Of a stretch of DNA of 64,000 nt, positions 43,014-53,000 are shown in pieces. The notes under the pieces were generated by a model. It had not been told where the DNA came from, did no database searches, and worked only from the letters and a program-made list of their open reading frames with translations. Location: assembly GCF_019091135.1 (NCBI RefSeq), contig NZ_JAGXJW010000012.1, positions 1 to 64,000 on the forward strand, given 5' to 3'. How positions within the stretch are numbered: position 1 is the first letter of the stretch; each line of letters opens with the position of its first letter. The position numbers and the translations under genes were made by a program. Source of the DNA: Cohnella sp. GbtcB17. GTDB taxonomy: Bacteria; Bacillota; Bacilli; Paenibacillales; Paenibacillaceae.

Positions 43014-44634
43014 GCCGGCTGCTCCCGCTGTTGCGGTACTCCTGCGGCGTGCAGCCGTACGCTCGTTTGAACAGCTTGGCGAAGTGGACGGGATCTTGAT
43101 ATCCGACCATGTAGCTGATCTGATACACTTTGTACCTGAGGTCGCCCAGCCGGTCCGCCGCATTTTTCAGACGCACATCTGTCAGATATTCCAGGAAGTT
43201 CATGTCGGTTTCTTTTTTGAAAAGCTTGCTGAGCCACACCGGCGTCACGTGCACGCGCTCGGCCACCATCTGCAGCGTCAGGTTCTCCTGGTAGCGCTCA
43301 TGGATGATGCGCTGGGCTTCGTCCACGATCTGGCTTCGCGATCCGGACTGCGCCTTGATGCTCTCCGCTGCCTTGAGCAACTGCTCCGTCGCCTGCTGCC
43401 GGAGAGATTCCAGCGTGTCAAAGCGCTCGAGATGCTCCCAGAGCGCGATCGGATGTTTTTCCCAGGACGATTCCTTCCAGCCCGCCGTTTTTTGTGCGGT
43501 CCGAAATACGTCAAGCAGCCATTCGAACGTACGCTGCTGCAGATCCTTCGGGTGCTTGACCTCCCAGGTTTTCACCAGCTTCGAAAAGCCGGCCATCGTC
43601 TCCCGAATTTCCCTCTCGGTACCGTACTTCAGAATTTCCACGAGTTCTCTGGGGCTCGCCAGCAGGTACTCGGGCCGATCGCCGAGTTCGCCTTCCGGCG
43701 CTTCCTCCGCTCCGCTTCCCTGGAGCCTCCGGCTGACAAGCGATTCCATCGCGCTTCGGTACAGATCGGACAGCTGCTGAAGGCCGCCTCTCCCAATTGC
43801 CACGCCCAGGTTCAGCCGAATATCCAACGTTTGTCCGACCTGCTCGCGAGCCTCCTCGAGCAATTCCGCGCCCGGCTCGGTCATGTCCGCATCCGCCTGC
43901 TCGAGGATCGCGATCCAATCGTCCTGCTCGGACCTGAACAGCACGTGACGGCCGGGATGGCGAGCGGCGATCGTCTGCGAGAGGATCCTGCCAACCTCTG
44001 CGAGCAGCGCCTCCTTGTCGGTCATGGACGGCCTCGCTGTCAGCGCCTTCAAGCTGTCGATCCCAATTACGGCGAGCCCTAGCTGCGCGTCGAGCAGCCA
44101 CGCGAGGTCCAGCTGCTCCAGCTTGTGCTCGGTCCGCACGGCGGGCTCCTCCCGGTACGGACGACCGAGCAGCTGTCGCAGGAGCTCCTCCCTGATCTTC
44201 GGGACGGCCGATTCGTACCCCTGCCGCATGAGTCTTCGGTTCAGCTCGCTTTCGTTTTTTTCGCGCTGGCGCTGAAGCGCCACGGTGACCGCCTTGAACA
44301 GATCGTGCTTGTCGAGCGGCTTAAGCAGGTAATCCGATACGCCGAGCTTGAACGCTTCCTTGGCATAATGGAAATCGTCGAAGCCGCTGACGACGATCGT
44401 ACTGCCGTCGTACCGTTCCCGCGAGAGCGCTTCGATCAGCTTCAGGCCGGTCATGCGAGGCATGCGAATATCCGTGACGATCAGGTCCGGCCGGCGCGCA
44501 AGCGCCAGCTCAAGCGCCGTATCGCCGTCATCGGCGTCCAGCACCTCGTCGACGCCCCAATCCGACCAGGGAATTTGTTTTACAAGACCGTTGCGAATTT
44601 CCCTTTCGTCGTCGACTATCAAAATCCGGACCAT
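43006..44634 (-). CDS. YesN-type response regulator with AraC DNA-binding domain
   Basis: A 542-residue regulator. The N-terminal receiver (about 1-120) has phospho-acceptor Asp55 in DLIVTDIRMPRM and Lys in YLLKPLDKHD. A long central region follows, then a C-terminal AraC-type double helix-turn-helix (about 440-540: LTLQMVAERVHVTPVWLSKLFKKETDMNFLEYLTDVRL, VGYQDPVHFAKLFKRAYGCTPQEYR). The start at 44634 has GAGGAGG 7 bases upstream. It probably activates the importer operon downstream and perhaps the nearby glycosidase genes. Confidence 0.94.
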   Translation of the reverse strand: MVRILIVDDEREIRNGLVKQIPWSDWGVDEVLDADDGDTALELALARRPDLIVTDIRMPRMTGLKLIEALSRERYDGSTIVVSGFDDFHYAKEAFKLGVSDYLLKPLDKHDLFKAVTVALQRQREKNESELNRRLMRQGYESAVPKIREELLRQLLGRPYREEPAVRTEHKLEQLDLAWLLDAQLGLAVIGIDSLKALTARPSMTDKEALLAEVGRILSQTIAARHPGRHVLFRSEQDDWIAILEQADADMTEPGAELLEEAREQVGQTLDIRLNLGVAIGRGGLQQLSDLYRSAMESLVSRRLQGSGAEEAPEGELGDRPEYLLASPRELVEILKYGTEREIRETMAGFSKLVKTWEVKHPKDLQQRTFEWLLDVFRTAQKTAGWKESSWEKHPIALWEHLERFDTLESLRQQATEQLLKAAESIKAQSGSRSQIVDEAQRIIHERYQENLTLQMVAERVHVTPVWLSKLFKKETDMNFLEYLTDVRLKNAADRLGDLRYKVYQISYMVGYQDPVHFAKLFKRAYGCTPQEYRNSGSSRHE

Positions 44635-44841
44635 CGCACCGCCTCCTCGGATTTCTACTGTAATCACGCGTGTCGTTAACGGAATGAGGCTTTGATCTCC
44701 ATTTTGCGTAGTGTCTCCCCGGCGTCGCTACAGGTTAAACTAGACGAATGCAGGGCATTTTTATCCTTGTTGGGGGACCAACACGCCGATTCGCCTCTCC
44801 TGGCTCAGTACTTCTCCCCCGAGCTCTTACATCCCTTCCTG

Positions 44842-44914
44842 AAAAAAAGAGAAAAGCGCCGAATCCGATGAAATCCGCATGACGAAATGCGGAATCCTTC
44901 GGTATCGGCGCTTT
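44842..44914 (-). terminator. Terminator of the beta-mannosidase operon
   Basis: On the minus strand, a 10-bp stem (AAAGCGCCGA with TCGGCGCTTT) encloses a second stem (ATTCCGCAT with ATGCGGAAT) and is followed by CTTTTCTCTTTTTTT. It is 33 bases after the last gene. The rest of the 44635-44946 stretch is the divergent-free leader of the response regulator, in which I see no clear promoter. Confidence 0.8.
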
Positions 44915-44946
44915 GCGACAGCATGGCAGCTATGGCAGCATTCTCT

Positions 44947-45432
44947 TTAGACAAACATAGGCGGAACGTTCTCGGTCAGCTCCAGCACCCCGACGATTTC
45001 CTCGTCGGAATTGCGGACGGGATAATAGACCGTCTGTCCGGACTCCCGGTCCCGTCGCGTAGGGCGCCCGGAGAAGGCGCGTAAAATCTCCGGCCATAAA
45101 GCCATGATATGCGTGCCCTCCGACGGCAGGGCGCCGCCAGCGACCATGACCTCGCCGAGCGCCGGATTTTCCGGCCGCCGGATCCACAGCGCCGCATAGG
45201 GACGGCGGAGCGGATCGATCCGCTCCGTCAACAGAAGTACCCGCTTCAGCGCGTTGAAGTGGTCTTCCACGAAGTCGATCTCGTCGCCGAGCGCGAATTC
45301 GCTCTCCGTGCCGGCGACCTTCAGCGGATATTCCCGCCGGTCCGGCGGCATGACGTCTTCGAGGGAGTCGCCCGGAAGAAACAACGCGCCAAGTCTTGCG
45401 ATTTCCATCAAGCTGTACGTTTTCGGCTTCAT
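44947..45432 (-). CDS. PAS-like hypothetical protein
   Basis: A 161-residue protein that I cannot name. The C-terminal part (about residues 90-160: RDRESGQTVYYPVRNSDEEIVGVLELTENVPPMFV) resembles the end of a PAS domain of the DUF438 type, where such text precedes VLEVTQDIT. The N-terminal half has an acidic helical character (MEIARLGALFLPGDSLEDVMP). It is the last gene of the GH2/DUF4091 operon, 15 bp after the preceding stop. It may sense a metabolite, or be an accessory to the two-component system (inference). Confidence 0.7.
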   Translation of the reverse strand: MKPKTYSLMEIARLGALFLPGDSLEDVMPPDRREYPLKVAGTESEFALGDEIDFVEDHFNALKRVLLLTERIDPLRRPYAALWIRRPENPALGEVMVAGGALPSEGTHIMALWPEILRAFSGRPTRRDRESGQTVYYPVRNSDEEIVGVLELTENVPPMFV

Positions 45433-45447
45433 CGCGGCTTTCGCCTC

Positions 45448-47232
45448 CTATCCCAGGATCGCCCACAAGCTTCGTTTCAGGTCGTTCAGCGTTTCCGACG
45501 GCCGCCCCTCGTGCAGCGACGCTTTGGGCGCTTCGCTGAACATCGCATTCTCCCACTCGTAAGGCGGTTTGTCGAGGAAGTTCGGCTTGCCCGGCCACCA
45601 GGCTCCCGGCGCAAGGTCAAAAGCCTCGGCGATCGCCTCGCCCATCCGCTCCCTGCCGGCCTCCGGCTGCGCGCGGATCCACTGCTCCATGCAGTCCGCG
45701 ACCTGCATCGTGTTGCGCAGCACTTTAAGCCGGATGGACGGGATCGGCCCTTGCAAGCCGAACAGCCGGTCCCCAGGGTAGAATACCGCGGTGCTGCCTT
45801 CCGAATCGGGCGTCTCGTGCCACTGGTCTCCCCACTTCGTGTTTTCCCAGTACACGAACCCGTCCACGCCCCGCGCCACGGCGGCCAGCGGAGAGATCGC
45901 GGTCGCGAGCAGGGGACGCGAGATCCGCTCGGCTCCGCCGTACGTCCACACCTCGCAGCCGGCGCCGCGAAGCACGCCCAGGCTCTCCGGGAACCAGGAG
46001 AACATCTGATGATTGACGACCCAGAGCTTGATGAGATCCGCATACTTTTCGAAGTGGAGCCCATAGCTCCAGCTCGCATCCGTACGGAATACAAACCGGG
46101 CGCCGTCCTCCTTTTCCAATACGTCCTTCGCCAAGTCGTAATAAATGTCGTTGACCTTCTCGTCCCAGACGAAGCGCGTCTCGTCTCCGTCATAAGGGAA
46201 CAGCTTATACCGCTTCTTGTGGTTCAGAAATAGTTCGAACTTCGTCCGCAGCCAGCCGCGCTCGGTGAAGTGTCGGTGGAATTCCTCCATGATCCCGGCA
46301 AATTCCGTGCGGTAGCCCTTCGTCCCGAACTTGGCGTAGTCGGCCGGCCAATGGAAGTTGAACGGCAAATACATATACGGAATCGGAATGGCGCCGCGCT
46401 TGGTATCCGCGAAGGCCGAGCCGTCGAGATAGGGGCCGAAGTGCTCGTCGAAAACCGACCAGTCCTTGACGCGCATCTCCTTGCCCTTGCCCTCGAGCTC
46501 CGGGATAAAGGCGGCAGGAATGCGCCCCGAGTGCTCGTAAGGCAAATAATGCAGCAGGCAGCGGTGCTCGTGCGCCATTCGGAAAAAAGCCTGTTCCGTC
46601 CTGAAGTACGTGCCGTCCTCGTATCGGTCCGGATTGCTTCGCAGGCTGTCCATCCGGCGCGACAGATTGTCAGCGTAGCTGTTCAGATCGGCGACGATCA
46701 GAGATTCGTCCGGCACGGCCGTATGCAGCACGCGCAGCCGAATCTCGTGGACGTCGGTCCCGCTCCCCGTCTCCACGCGAACCGCGCCGCGGTAATCTCC
46801 CGCCCCGACGCCGGCCGGGACGAACAGGTCCACCCAGACGGCCGCATAGGCCTGGTCCTCTACTTCGTTCGCGGCCGAGATCGCGGCCAGCGTGCGAGGC
46901 CCGGCTTCTCCGCCGTCCAGCGGCACGAGAGCGTCGGGGTAGTACCTCCCTTGCACGCGATGATACCACTGCGCGTAAAAGGCGAATTCGTTCGCGCCGA
47001 TCTCGTCCCACCCGCTCCGAGGCGCCTCGGCCTCGAACCGGATCGCGGACGGTCCCGCCGCACCAAGCTTCACGATCAGTTGAAAGGATACATAGGCGTT
47101 GCGCGGCGAAGCCAGCTCGGACGAACGCTCGCTCAGCTCTGCCAGCGTACCGGCACGGGCTTCCTCTTCGAGCAACTCCCCCGTCTGGGGACAGACGCGT
47201 ATCATATCATGGATCAAATAGCTGCTGCTCAT
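45448..47232 (-). CDS. DUF4091 / GH123-like glycoside hydrolase family protein
   Basis: A 594-residue protein without signal peptide. The N-terminal beta-sandwich (about 1-180) and central barrel are followed by a DUF4091-type C-terminus: DGFVYWENTKWGDQW, then FYPGDRLFGLQGPIPSIRLKVLRNTMQVADCMEQW. DUF4091 proteins resemble GH123 N-acetylgalactosaminidases, and GH activity is inferred, not shown. Its ATG overlaps the beta-mannosidase stop as ATGA. The context suggests intracellular breakdown of mannose- or HexNAc-containing oligosaccharides brought in by the nearby LplABC-type importer. Confidence 0.85.
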   Translation of the reverse strand: MSSSYLIHDMIRVCPQTGELLEEEARAGTLAELSERSSELASPRNAYVSFQLIVKLGAAGPSAIRFEAEAPRSGWDEIGANEFAFYAQWYHRVQGRYYPDALVPLDGGEAGPRTLAAISAANEVEDQAYAAVWVDLFVPAGVGAGDYRGAVRVETGSGTDVHEIRLRVLHTAVPDESLIVADLNSYADNLSRRMDSLRSNPDRYEDGTYFRTEQAFFRMAHEHRCLLHYLPYEHSGRIPAAFIPELEGKGKEMRVKDWSVFDEHFGPYLDGSAFADTKRGAIPIPYMYLPFNFHWPADYAKFGTKGYRTEFAGIMEEFHRHFTERGWLRTKFELFLNHKKRYKLFPYDGDETRFVWDEKVNDIYYDLAKDVLEKEDGARFVFRTDASWSYGLHFEKYADLIKLWVVNHQMFSWFPESLGVLRGAGCEVWTYGGAERISRPLLATAISPLAAVARGVDGFVYWENTKWGDQWHETPDSEGSTAVFYPGDRLFGLQGPIPSIRLKVLRNTMQVADCMEQWIRAQPEAGRERMGEAIAEAFDLAPGAWWPGKPNFLDKPPYEWENAMFSEAPKASLHEGRPSETLNDLKRSLWAILG

Positions 47233-49790
47233 CGCTTCTCCTCCTGCCGCTGTGTTTTTTTGACGTTGAGCGCCGAGACGCTGATATCCGCCGCGGAGAC
47301 CGGGGTTCCCTTGCGGTTTGTCGCCAGCACCGTCTTGCGTTCTCCGGGCAGCAGGTTAAAGTAGTTGTCCGAGAACATCGTGCCGTCGATCGGGCATTCC
47401 AGCTTGACGAAGCGCGCGAACGTATCCGTCTCGACAGTGACGAGAATCCCCTCCGGGCTCTCTTTATGCGAGACGGTCAGCCGGCAGGGACTGAACCGCA
47501 GATCCTTGTGCTCGGCGAAAAAGAAGTGGTTGTCGTACACGTCTTCCCGGGCGCTTCGCGCGAACATGAACCGGGAGCGCTTGTCGATGACGCCAAGACG
47601 CCATTCGATCTCGGCTGGAGCGTAATCGACAATCTTCTGGGATGCGTTCGCCGCGACGCGAATCTCGAACGACTGCTCGTAGATCGACTGGCCGAAGCAG
47701 CTGCGCACGCCGACCGTGATCGTATCGTCGTAGGCCTCGTCGCTGTCGTTGGTCATCCAGACGGAGATCCGTCCCTCGTCTTCCTTAAACGACAGCAGCA
47801 GCGGATGATAGAAGCGGCGGGCACAGTAGTAAGAAGCTTTCGGGAACAAGTAATAGTCGATCAGGCTCCAGCTGATGCCCGGCCAGCAGTCGTTGAGCTG
47901 CCAGATCAGGGAGCCGGCGTTCTCCGGCTTGCGCCTGCGGAAGTGCTCGACGCCGAACTTCAATCCCTCCGCCTGACACAGCATTGAGAAGTCGATGTAC
48001 TCGTCCAGATCGCCCGGCAGCCCGGAGTAGCCCGCCATCGTGATCGTCGCCTTTTCCGGCTCGTAGTCTTTGTTGCGATAATCGACCTCGAAGCTGCCGT
48101 AGTAGAGCTCGCCTTCCGGGATGTTGCGCCGCAGCGTCTCCTTCACCGTGCTCCCGTGAATGCCGAACTCGCTGCTGAACTTGGAGGTGTCTTCGGCGAA
48201 TCGCCGGTAGGAGATGCCGTACGGCGAGACGTCCATCTTGGAGGCTTCGCCGTAATGCCGCGGATAGACGTCCCCCGCCCATACGGCCCAATTGTGCGTA
48301 TCGCCTTCGTCGAAGCTGTTCGGGTCGTTGCCGCCCCAAGGCGAGCTGGGCCAATACAGCCGCGTCGGATCGAGCTTCGCCAGCAGCTCGGGCATGAGCT
48401 CGTGGAAAATTTTCGCGCCGTAGAAACGGGTGTCGCTGCGGTAGTACATCTTTTCGCTGTGGATCGCCTGGCTCTCGTTGTTGCCCGCCCAGATCGCGAT
48501 GCACGGATAGCTGCGCAGCGCCTTCACGTTCGCCACGATCTCCGCGCGCACGCTGGCCATGAACGCTTCGTCGTAATCGGGCACCTCGCTGCAGGAGAAC
48601 ATGAAGTCCTGCCACACCAGCAGGCCTTGACGGGAGCAGGCCCGGTAGAAGGCCGCCTTTTCGTAGACGCCGCCGCCCCAGACGCGCAGCATGTTCATAT
48701 TCGCTTCGCGGGAAAGCGTCACGAGATCCTCGTACCGCTCGTCCGGGATCGCGCCGATGAAGTTGTGGGCGGGAATCCAGTTCGCGCCTTTGGCGTAGAT
48801 AGGCCTTCCGTTCAATATGAACTGGAAGCGGGGGGCGCCGCTCTCCGAACGAAGAAGGACCTCGATCGTGCGGATGCCGACCTCCTCGGACAACGTATCG
48901 ACGAGCTCGCCATCCGCCGTCAGGTTGACGGTCAACTCGTAGAGGAAGGGCTCCCCGTGATCGAACGTCCACCAGAGCGACGGCCGCTCCACCGGGAACC
49001 GGAGGCCGACCGCGCCGTCCGTCACGTCCGTCTCGTGCCGGATCTCGCCGCCGCGCCCGCGCAGGATCACCTCGGCGGTCAGCCGCGCGCCCGCGTCGCG
49101 GTGCCGGACTTCTGCCCCCACTTCGACTTCTGCGCGATCCGGACCGATCGACAGCGTCTTGAAGTCCAGGTGCGCGAGCCGCGCCGCAGGGACGACCTTC
49201 AAGCGCGCTTCCTTCCAGATGCCCGCGGTCACGATGCGGGGGCTCCAATCCCACGAAAAATTGCAAGCGCACTTGCGCAGCCAGATCCGTTCGTAATTGA
49301 CTTTGGACCAGAAGCGGGAGACATCCTGCCGCGCCGCGTATTCGACGACCGGATCGAAGCGGACGACGAGCACGTTGTCCCGCGCCTTCAGCTTGCCGGC
49401 GAGCTCGGCCGCGACGGGGACGAACATGTTGTCGGATACGGCGACCGTCTCGCCGTTCAGGAATACCTCCGCCAGCGTATCGAGTCCGTCGAATTCCAGC
49501 AGCAGGCCGGCCGTATCCGCGGCGCCCGGACGGTCGAATACCGTGCGGTACACCCATGTTTTCCGCTCGATCCACAGGCAGGCCTGGTCATTGGTCGAAT
49601 AGTACGGATCCTCGATTCGCCCGTGCGCCAGGAGCGTGGAATGCACGTCCCCCGGCACCGCCGCAGCCAGCCACTCCGCGTCGTCGAAGCCGGCTCGATG
49701 CACGGCATCCGGGATCGTCTCCCTGCCGTCGAAGCCTTGTATTTTCCAATTGCAATCCAGATCTACAGCGTTCGTCTTGATCGGTGTCAT
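47229..49790 (-). CDS. GH2 beta-mannosidase
   Basis: An 853-residue cytoplasmic GH2 enzyme that releases beta-D-mannose from mannooligosaccharides. Its length and motifs fit beta-mannosidases rather than beta-galactosidases: WLAAAVPGDVHSTLL near the N-terminus, WLRKCACNFSWDWSPRIVTAGIWKEARL, the Asn-Glu acid/base in IAIWAGNNESQA, and a nucleophile Glu in FSSEFGIHGS. The start at 49790 has AAGGA 8 bases upstream. It is first in a three-gene operon. Confidence 0.92.
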   Translation of the reverse strand: MTPIKTNAVDLDCNWKIQGFDGRETIPDAVHRAGFDDAEWLAAAVPGDVHSTLLAHGRIEDPYYSTNDQACLWIERKTWVYRTVFDRPGAADTAGLLLEFDGLDTLAEVFLNGETVAVSDNMFVPVAAELAGKLKARDNVLVVRFDPVVEYAARQDVSRFWSKVNYERIWLRKCACNFSWDWSPRIVTAGIWKEARLKVVPAARLAHLDFKTLSIGPDRAEVEVGAEVRHRDAGARLTAEVILRGRGGEIRHETDVTDGAVGLRFPVERPSLWWTFDHGEPFLYELTVNLTADGELVDTLSEEVGIRTIEVLLRSESGAPRFQFILNGRPIYAKGANWIPAHNFIGAIPDERYEDLVTLSREANMNMLRVWGGGVYEKAAFYRACSRQGLLVWQDFMFSCSEVPDYDEAFMASVRAEIVANVKALRSYPCIAIWAGNNESQAIHSEKMYYRSDTRFYGAKIFHELMPELLAKLDPTRLYWPSSPWGGNDPNSFDEGDTHNWAVWAGDVYPRHYGEASKMDVSPYGISYRRFAEDTSKFSSEFGIHGSTVKETLRRNIPEGELYYGSFEVDYRNKDYEPEKATITMAGYSGLPGDLDEYIDFSMLCQAEGLKFGVEHFRRRKPENAGSLIWQLNDCWPGISWSLIDYYLFPKASYYCARRFYHPLLLSFKEDEGRISVWMTNDSDEAYDDTITVGVRSCFGQSIYEQSFEIRVAANASQKIVDYAPAEIEWRLGVIDKRSRFMFARSAREDVYDNHFFFAEHKDLRFSPCRLTVSHKESPEGILVTVETDTFARFVKLECPIDGTMFSDNYFNLLPGERKTVLATNRKGTPVSAADISVSALNVKKTQRQEEKR

Positions 49791-49941
49791 CGTCCATTCC
49801 TTCCCGGCCTTCGCCCTCGAACCGCCTTGTGGTTTGCAGCTATCTATCATGTTAGAGAGGACGCCATACTTTAGAAACGAGTCATTGCTGGCTTTTACTG
49901 AGGAACTTTTGTCCTCCTGCTAGAGCAGGTTTTCCGCCGCG

Positions 49942-49984
49942 AAAAAACCGCCGGAGCGGCCCGAAATGGGGCTGCCGCCGGCGG
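49942..49984 (-). terminator. Terminator of the large secreted-protein gene
   Basis: On the minus strand, CCGCCGG ... CCGGCGG arms around an inner CCC/GGG stem, followed by six T, 35 bases after the stop codon. Confidence 0.82.
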
Positions 49985-50018
49985 TCGGTCGAAAGCGAAT
50001 CAAGCGGAATGCGAACGC

Positions 50019-53000
50019 TTAAGGCTCATACACGTTAAACTCGTAAATGCTCCACCACGGGGATGCCGCCGCCGTCAGCACGACCTTGATATACCGGGCC
50101 GTCTGCGCGGAGAAGGTGACGGTCTGCACATTGCCGATGCCCGTGCCGCTCGCGACGGCCGTGCCCCAGTTCGTGCCGTCGGCGGACACGTATACCTCGT
50201 AGGCGCGCGGATAATCGCTGCCGCCCGTAGAATCAAGCGTGATCTTGTTGAATGTCTTGGCCGCGCCCATGTTGACCTGATAGTACTGACCAACCTGCTG
50301 CGCAGCGCTCGTCGCCCAGCGGGTCGTAGCGCTGCCGTCCAGCGCGGCTGACGCAGCGCTCGCGGACGACGAAGCCGTCGCAGTCCATCCCGTACGGCTC
50401 AGTACCGCGCCGCTCGACGGCGTGGCCGACACCTGGGCGGAGTCCGCGCTCTCGCCGCCCGTACTGACGGCGCTCACGACGTAATAATACGTCGTCCCGT
50501 TCGAGACGGTCGTATCGGCATAGACGGCGCCGGTCACGCTCGTCGCGACGATGCTGAAGGGACCTCCGCTGACGGTACTGCGCTTCACGTTGTAGCCGGT
50601 CGCGCCGGAAGTAGCCGTCCATCCGACGGAGACCGTGGCGTTGCCGCCGGTCGCGGTGACGCCGGTCGGCGCCGCCAGCGGAACCGTGACGGACGCCTCG
50701 GCTGCGTTCGGTCCCGAGCCGGCCGTATTCGCGGCGGAGACGGTGTAGTAGTAGGTCGCGCCCGCGGCTGCAGCGTTGTCCGTATAAGCGTTGGTCGCGA
50801 CGCCCGTGGCCAAGCTCGAATACGGACCGCCTGCGACCGTCGCGCGCTTCACCGTGTAGCCGGTCGCGCCGGACACGAGATTCCAGGTCAGCTGGACGTT
50901 GCCGCCGACCAGGCTGGCCGTGAGTCCGGTCGGCGCGGCCGGCGCCAGGCTGAGCTCGTCGGCGCCGATGTCGTAGGCCGAGCCGGACGGACGCGGCTGG
51001 CCGTCCATATCCAGCGGAACGTCGGCCTGCAGCGCGAAGCCGGTATCGATCGCCGCCGAGGCGGTGGCCGGATTCAGATGATAATCGCCGGCTGCCGCGT
51101 TGACCAGCATGCTCGCGGTGCCGTTCGTAATATTGTTGCTGCTGGTAGCCGCGCCGCCGTCGCGGAGCTTCACCGCTTTGTCCATCAGGTTGTTGCGCAC
51201 GTCGCCGCTGCTTCCCGCGAACCTGGACTCCACGGCGCCTACGCCCGACGGAATGCCCAGAATCGTGTTGTTGTAAACCTTGAAGCCGGAAGCCTTGTTC
51301 ATATAGACGCCCGCGTCGGCCGTGCCGTACACGACATTGTTGCGCATGATGCCGCCGCGGTGCTCAAGCGACGTATCTCCGTTTCGGAAGTACTGCGGCG
51401 CGGTACCGCCGCCGCCGAACGACATGGCGATGAAGCTGTTCTGGAACACGTTGTTCTCGACGAGCGTATCGATGGAATTGCCTTTGGCGAAGAAGGCATA
51501 GGCGACACCGCCGCCGGACATTTTCGCGTTCTGGAAGGTGTTGCCCCGGATGATCCAGCCCTTGGCCGCGATCAAGTCGACCCCTTCGACGACGCTGCGC
51601 GTACCGCCCGTGGTGTAGCCGATCAACGAATTCTCGATCGTGCCGTAGTCCGCATAAGGCAGATCCGGGGATCCGCCCGAGGTCGACTTGAAGCCGCCCT
51701 CTCCGTTGTCCCAGGTTTTCAGATGATCGGCGCGGAAGTAATCCGACCCCGAGTTCACCTGGATCGCATGGTAGTAGGAATCGCGGATTGTCATGTTCCT
51801 GAACGTGACATAGTCCGAATCGTTGACCTTGAAGTTGATGTCCATGCTCGAGGCGTTAATGCCCGGACCGGCGACGACCGTGTCGTCGTAGTTCGACGTC
51901 GCGCCTTGGATCGTAATATTGTTTTTGCCGTTAATATTGATCGTCGTCGTCTGGCTGTAGGTCCCTGCAGCAAGGGTAATGATTCTGCCCTGCGCGGGCG
52001 CCTGGTCGATCGCCTGCTGCAGCTGGGACAGCGAAGCGACCGTCACGCTGTCCGGCGTCGGCGTGACGGTCGTCGCGCTGACGGGGTTGGACAGGCCGCC
52101 GTAGTTGCCGCCGTCATCGTACGTCTTGACCGCGAAGTAATAGGTCACGCCCGTCTGGAGCTGGTTGACCTGGTATTTCATCGTCTGGCCGGGACTCTTC
52201 TGCGCCAGCTCATCCTCCGCCTGCGTCGCCGCAGACCATTGGGCCTCGGTCGTAATCGGCGAAGTCGCGTACCGAACCTCGTAGCCTTCCGCCATGCCGG
52301 CGGTGCCGTCGTTGCCCGGCGCCGTCCAGGTCAGCTGCACGCTGCGCGGGCCGGGGTTCACCGCCGCGAGATCGGCGATCGCCGCCGGCGGCGTCGGATC
52401 GTTCGCTGCCGTCGTAACCGGCACGACGTTGGACAGCGCCGATGCGTTGGAAGTCTCGTCGAACGTCCGCATCGCGAAGTACAGCGCCGTGCCCGCCGGC
52501 AGTCCGGTTACCGCCAGCGTCTGCGTCGTTCCCGCGGGCGCCGGAGCCGGCTCGTTCGTCAACTGGACGGCATCGTTCCAGCTATTCTCCGTGATGCTGG
52601 ACGTATGATACCGGATGTCGTAGGCAGCCGCCGTACCGGTCGTGCCGTCATCGCCCGGCGCAGTCCATGACAGATTGGTCGACTTCCAGGTCGTACCGGA
52701 CGCGGATAGATTCGCGATCGTGCCCGGCGCCGTCGTATCCCCCGTATTCGCGTACACCTCGAGCTCCACCGGGGTATTGACCAGATTCGTCTCCCCGGTC
52801 ACTCTCACATGTCCGTTGGCCCAGGATCTGACGTACCTGGCATTGACGGGCGTCGTGAGCACGATGTTTTTGCCCGTGCCGTCGGTCGGCTCCTGGTATG
52901 CCGCATCGCTGCCCGCGCCGAGTCCCGCGCTGTTGTCCGTGTCGTTGTTGAACACGGTCGTGACGCCGGTTGCAAACATCGGATCGTTGGACAACTGCAC

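Noticed and set aside
51078-52670. Plus-strand frames of several hundred codons opposite the giant gene
   Set aside because: They mirror the repeated FN3 and beta-helix codons and have no independent support.
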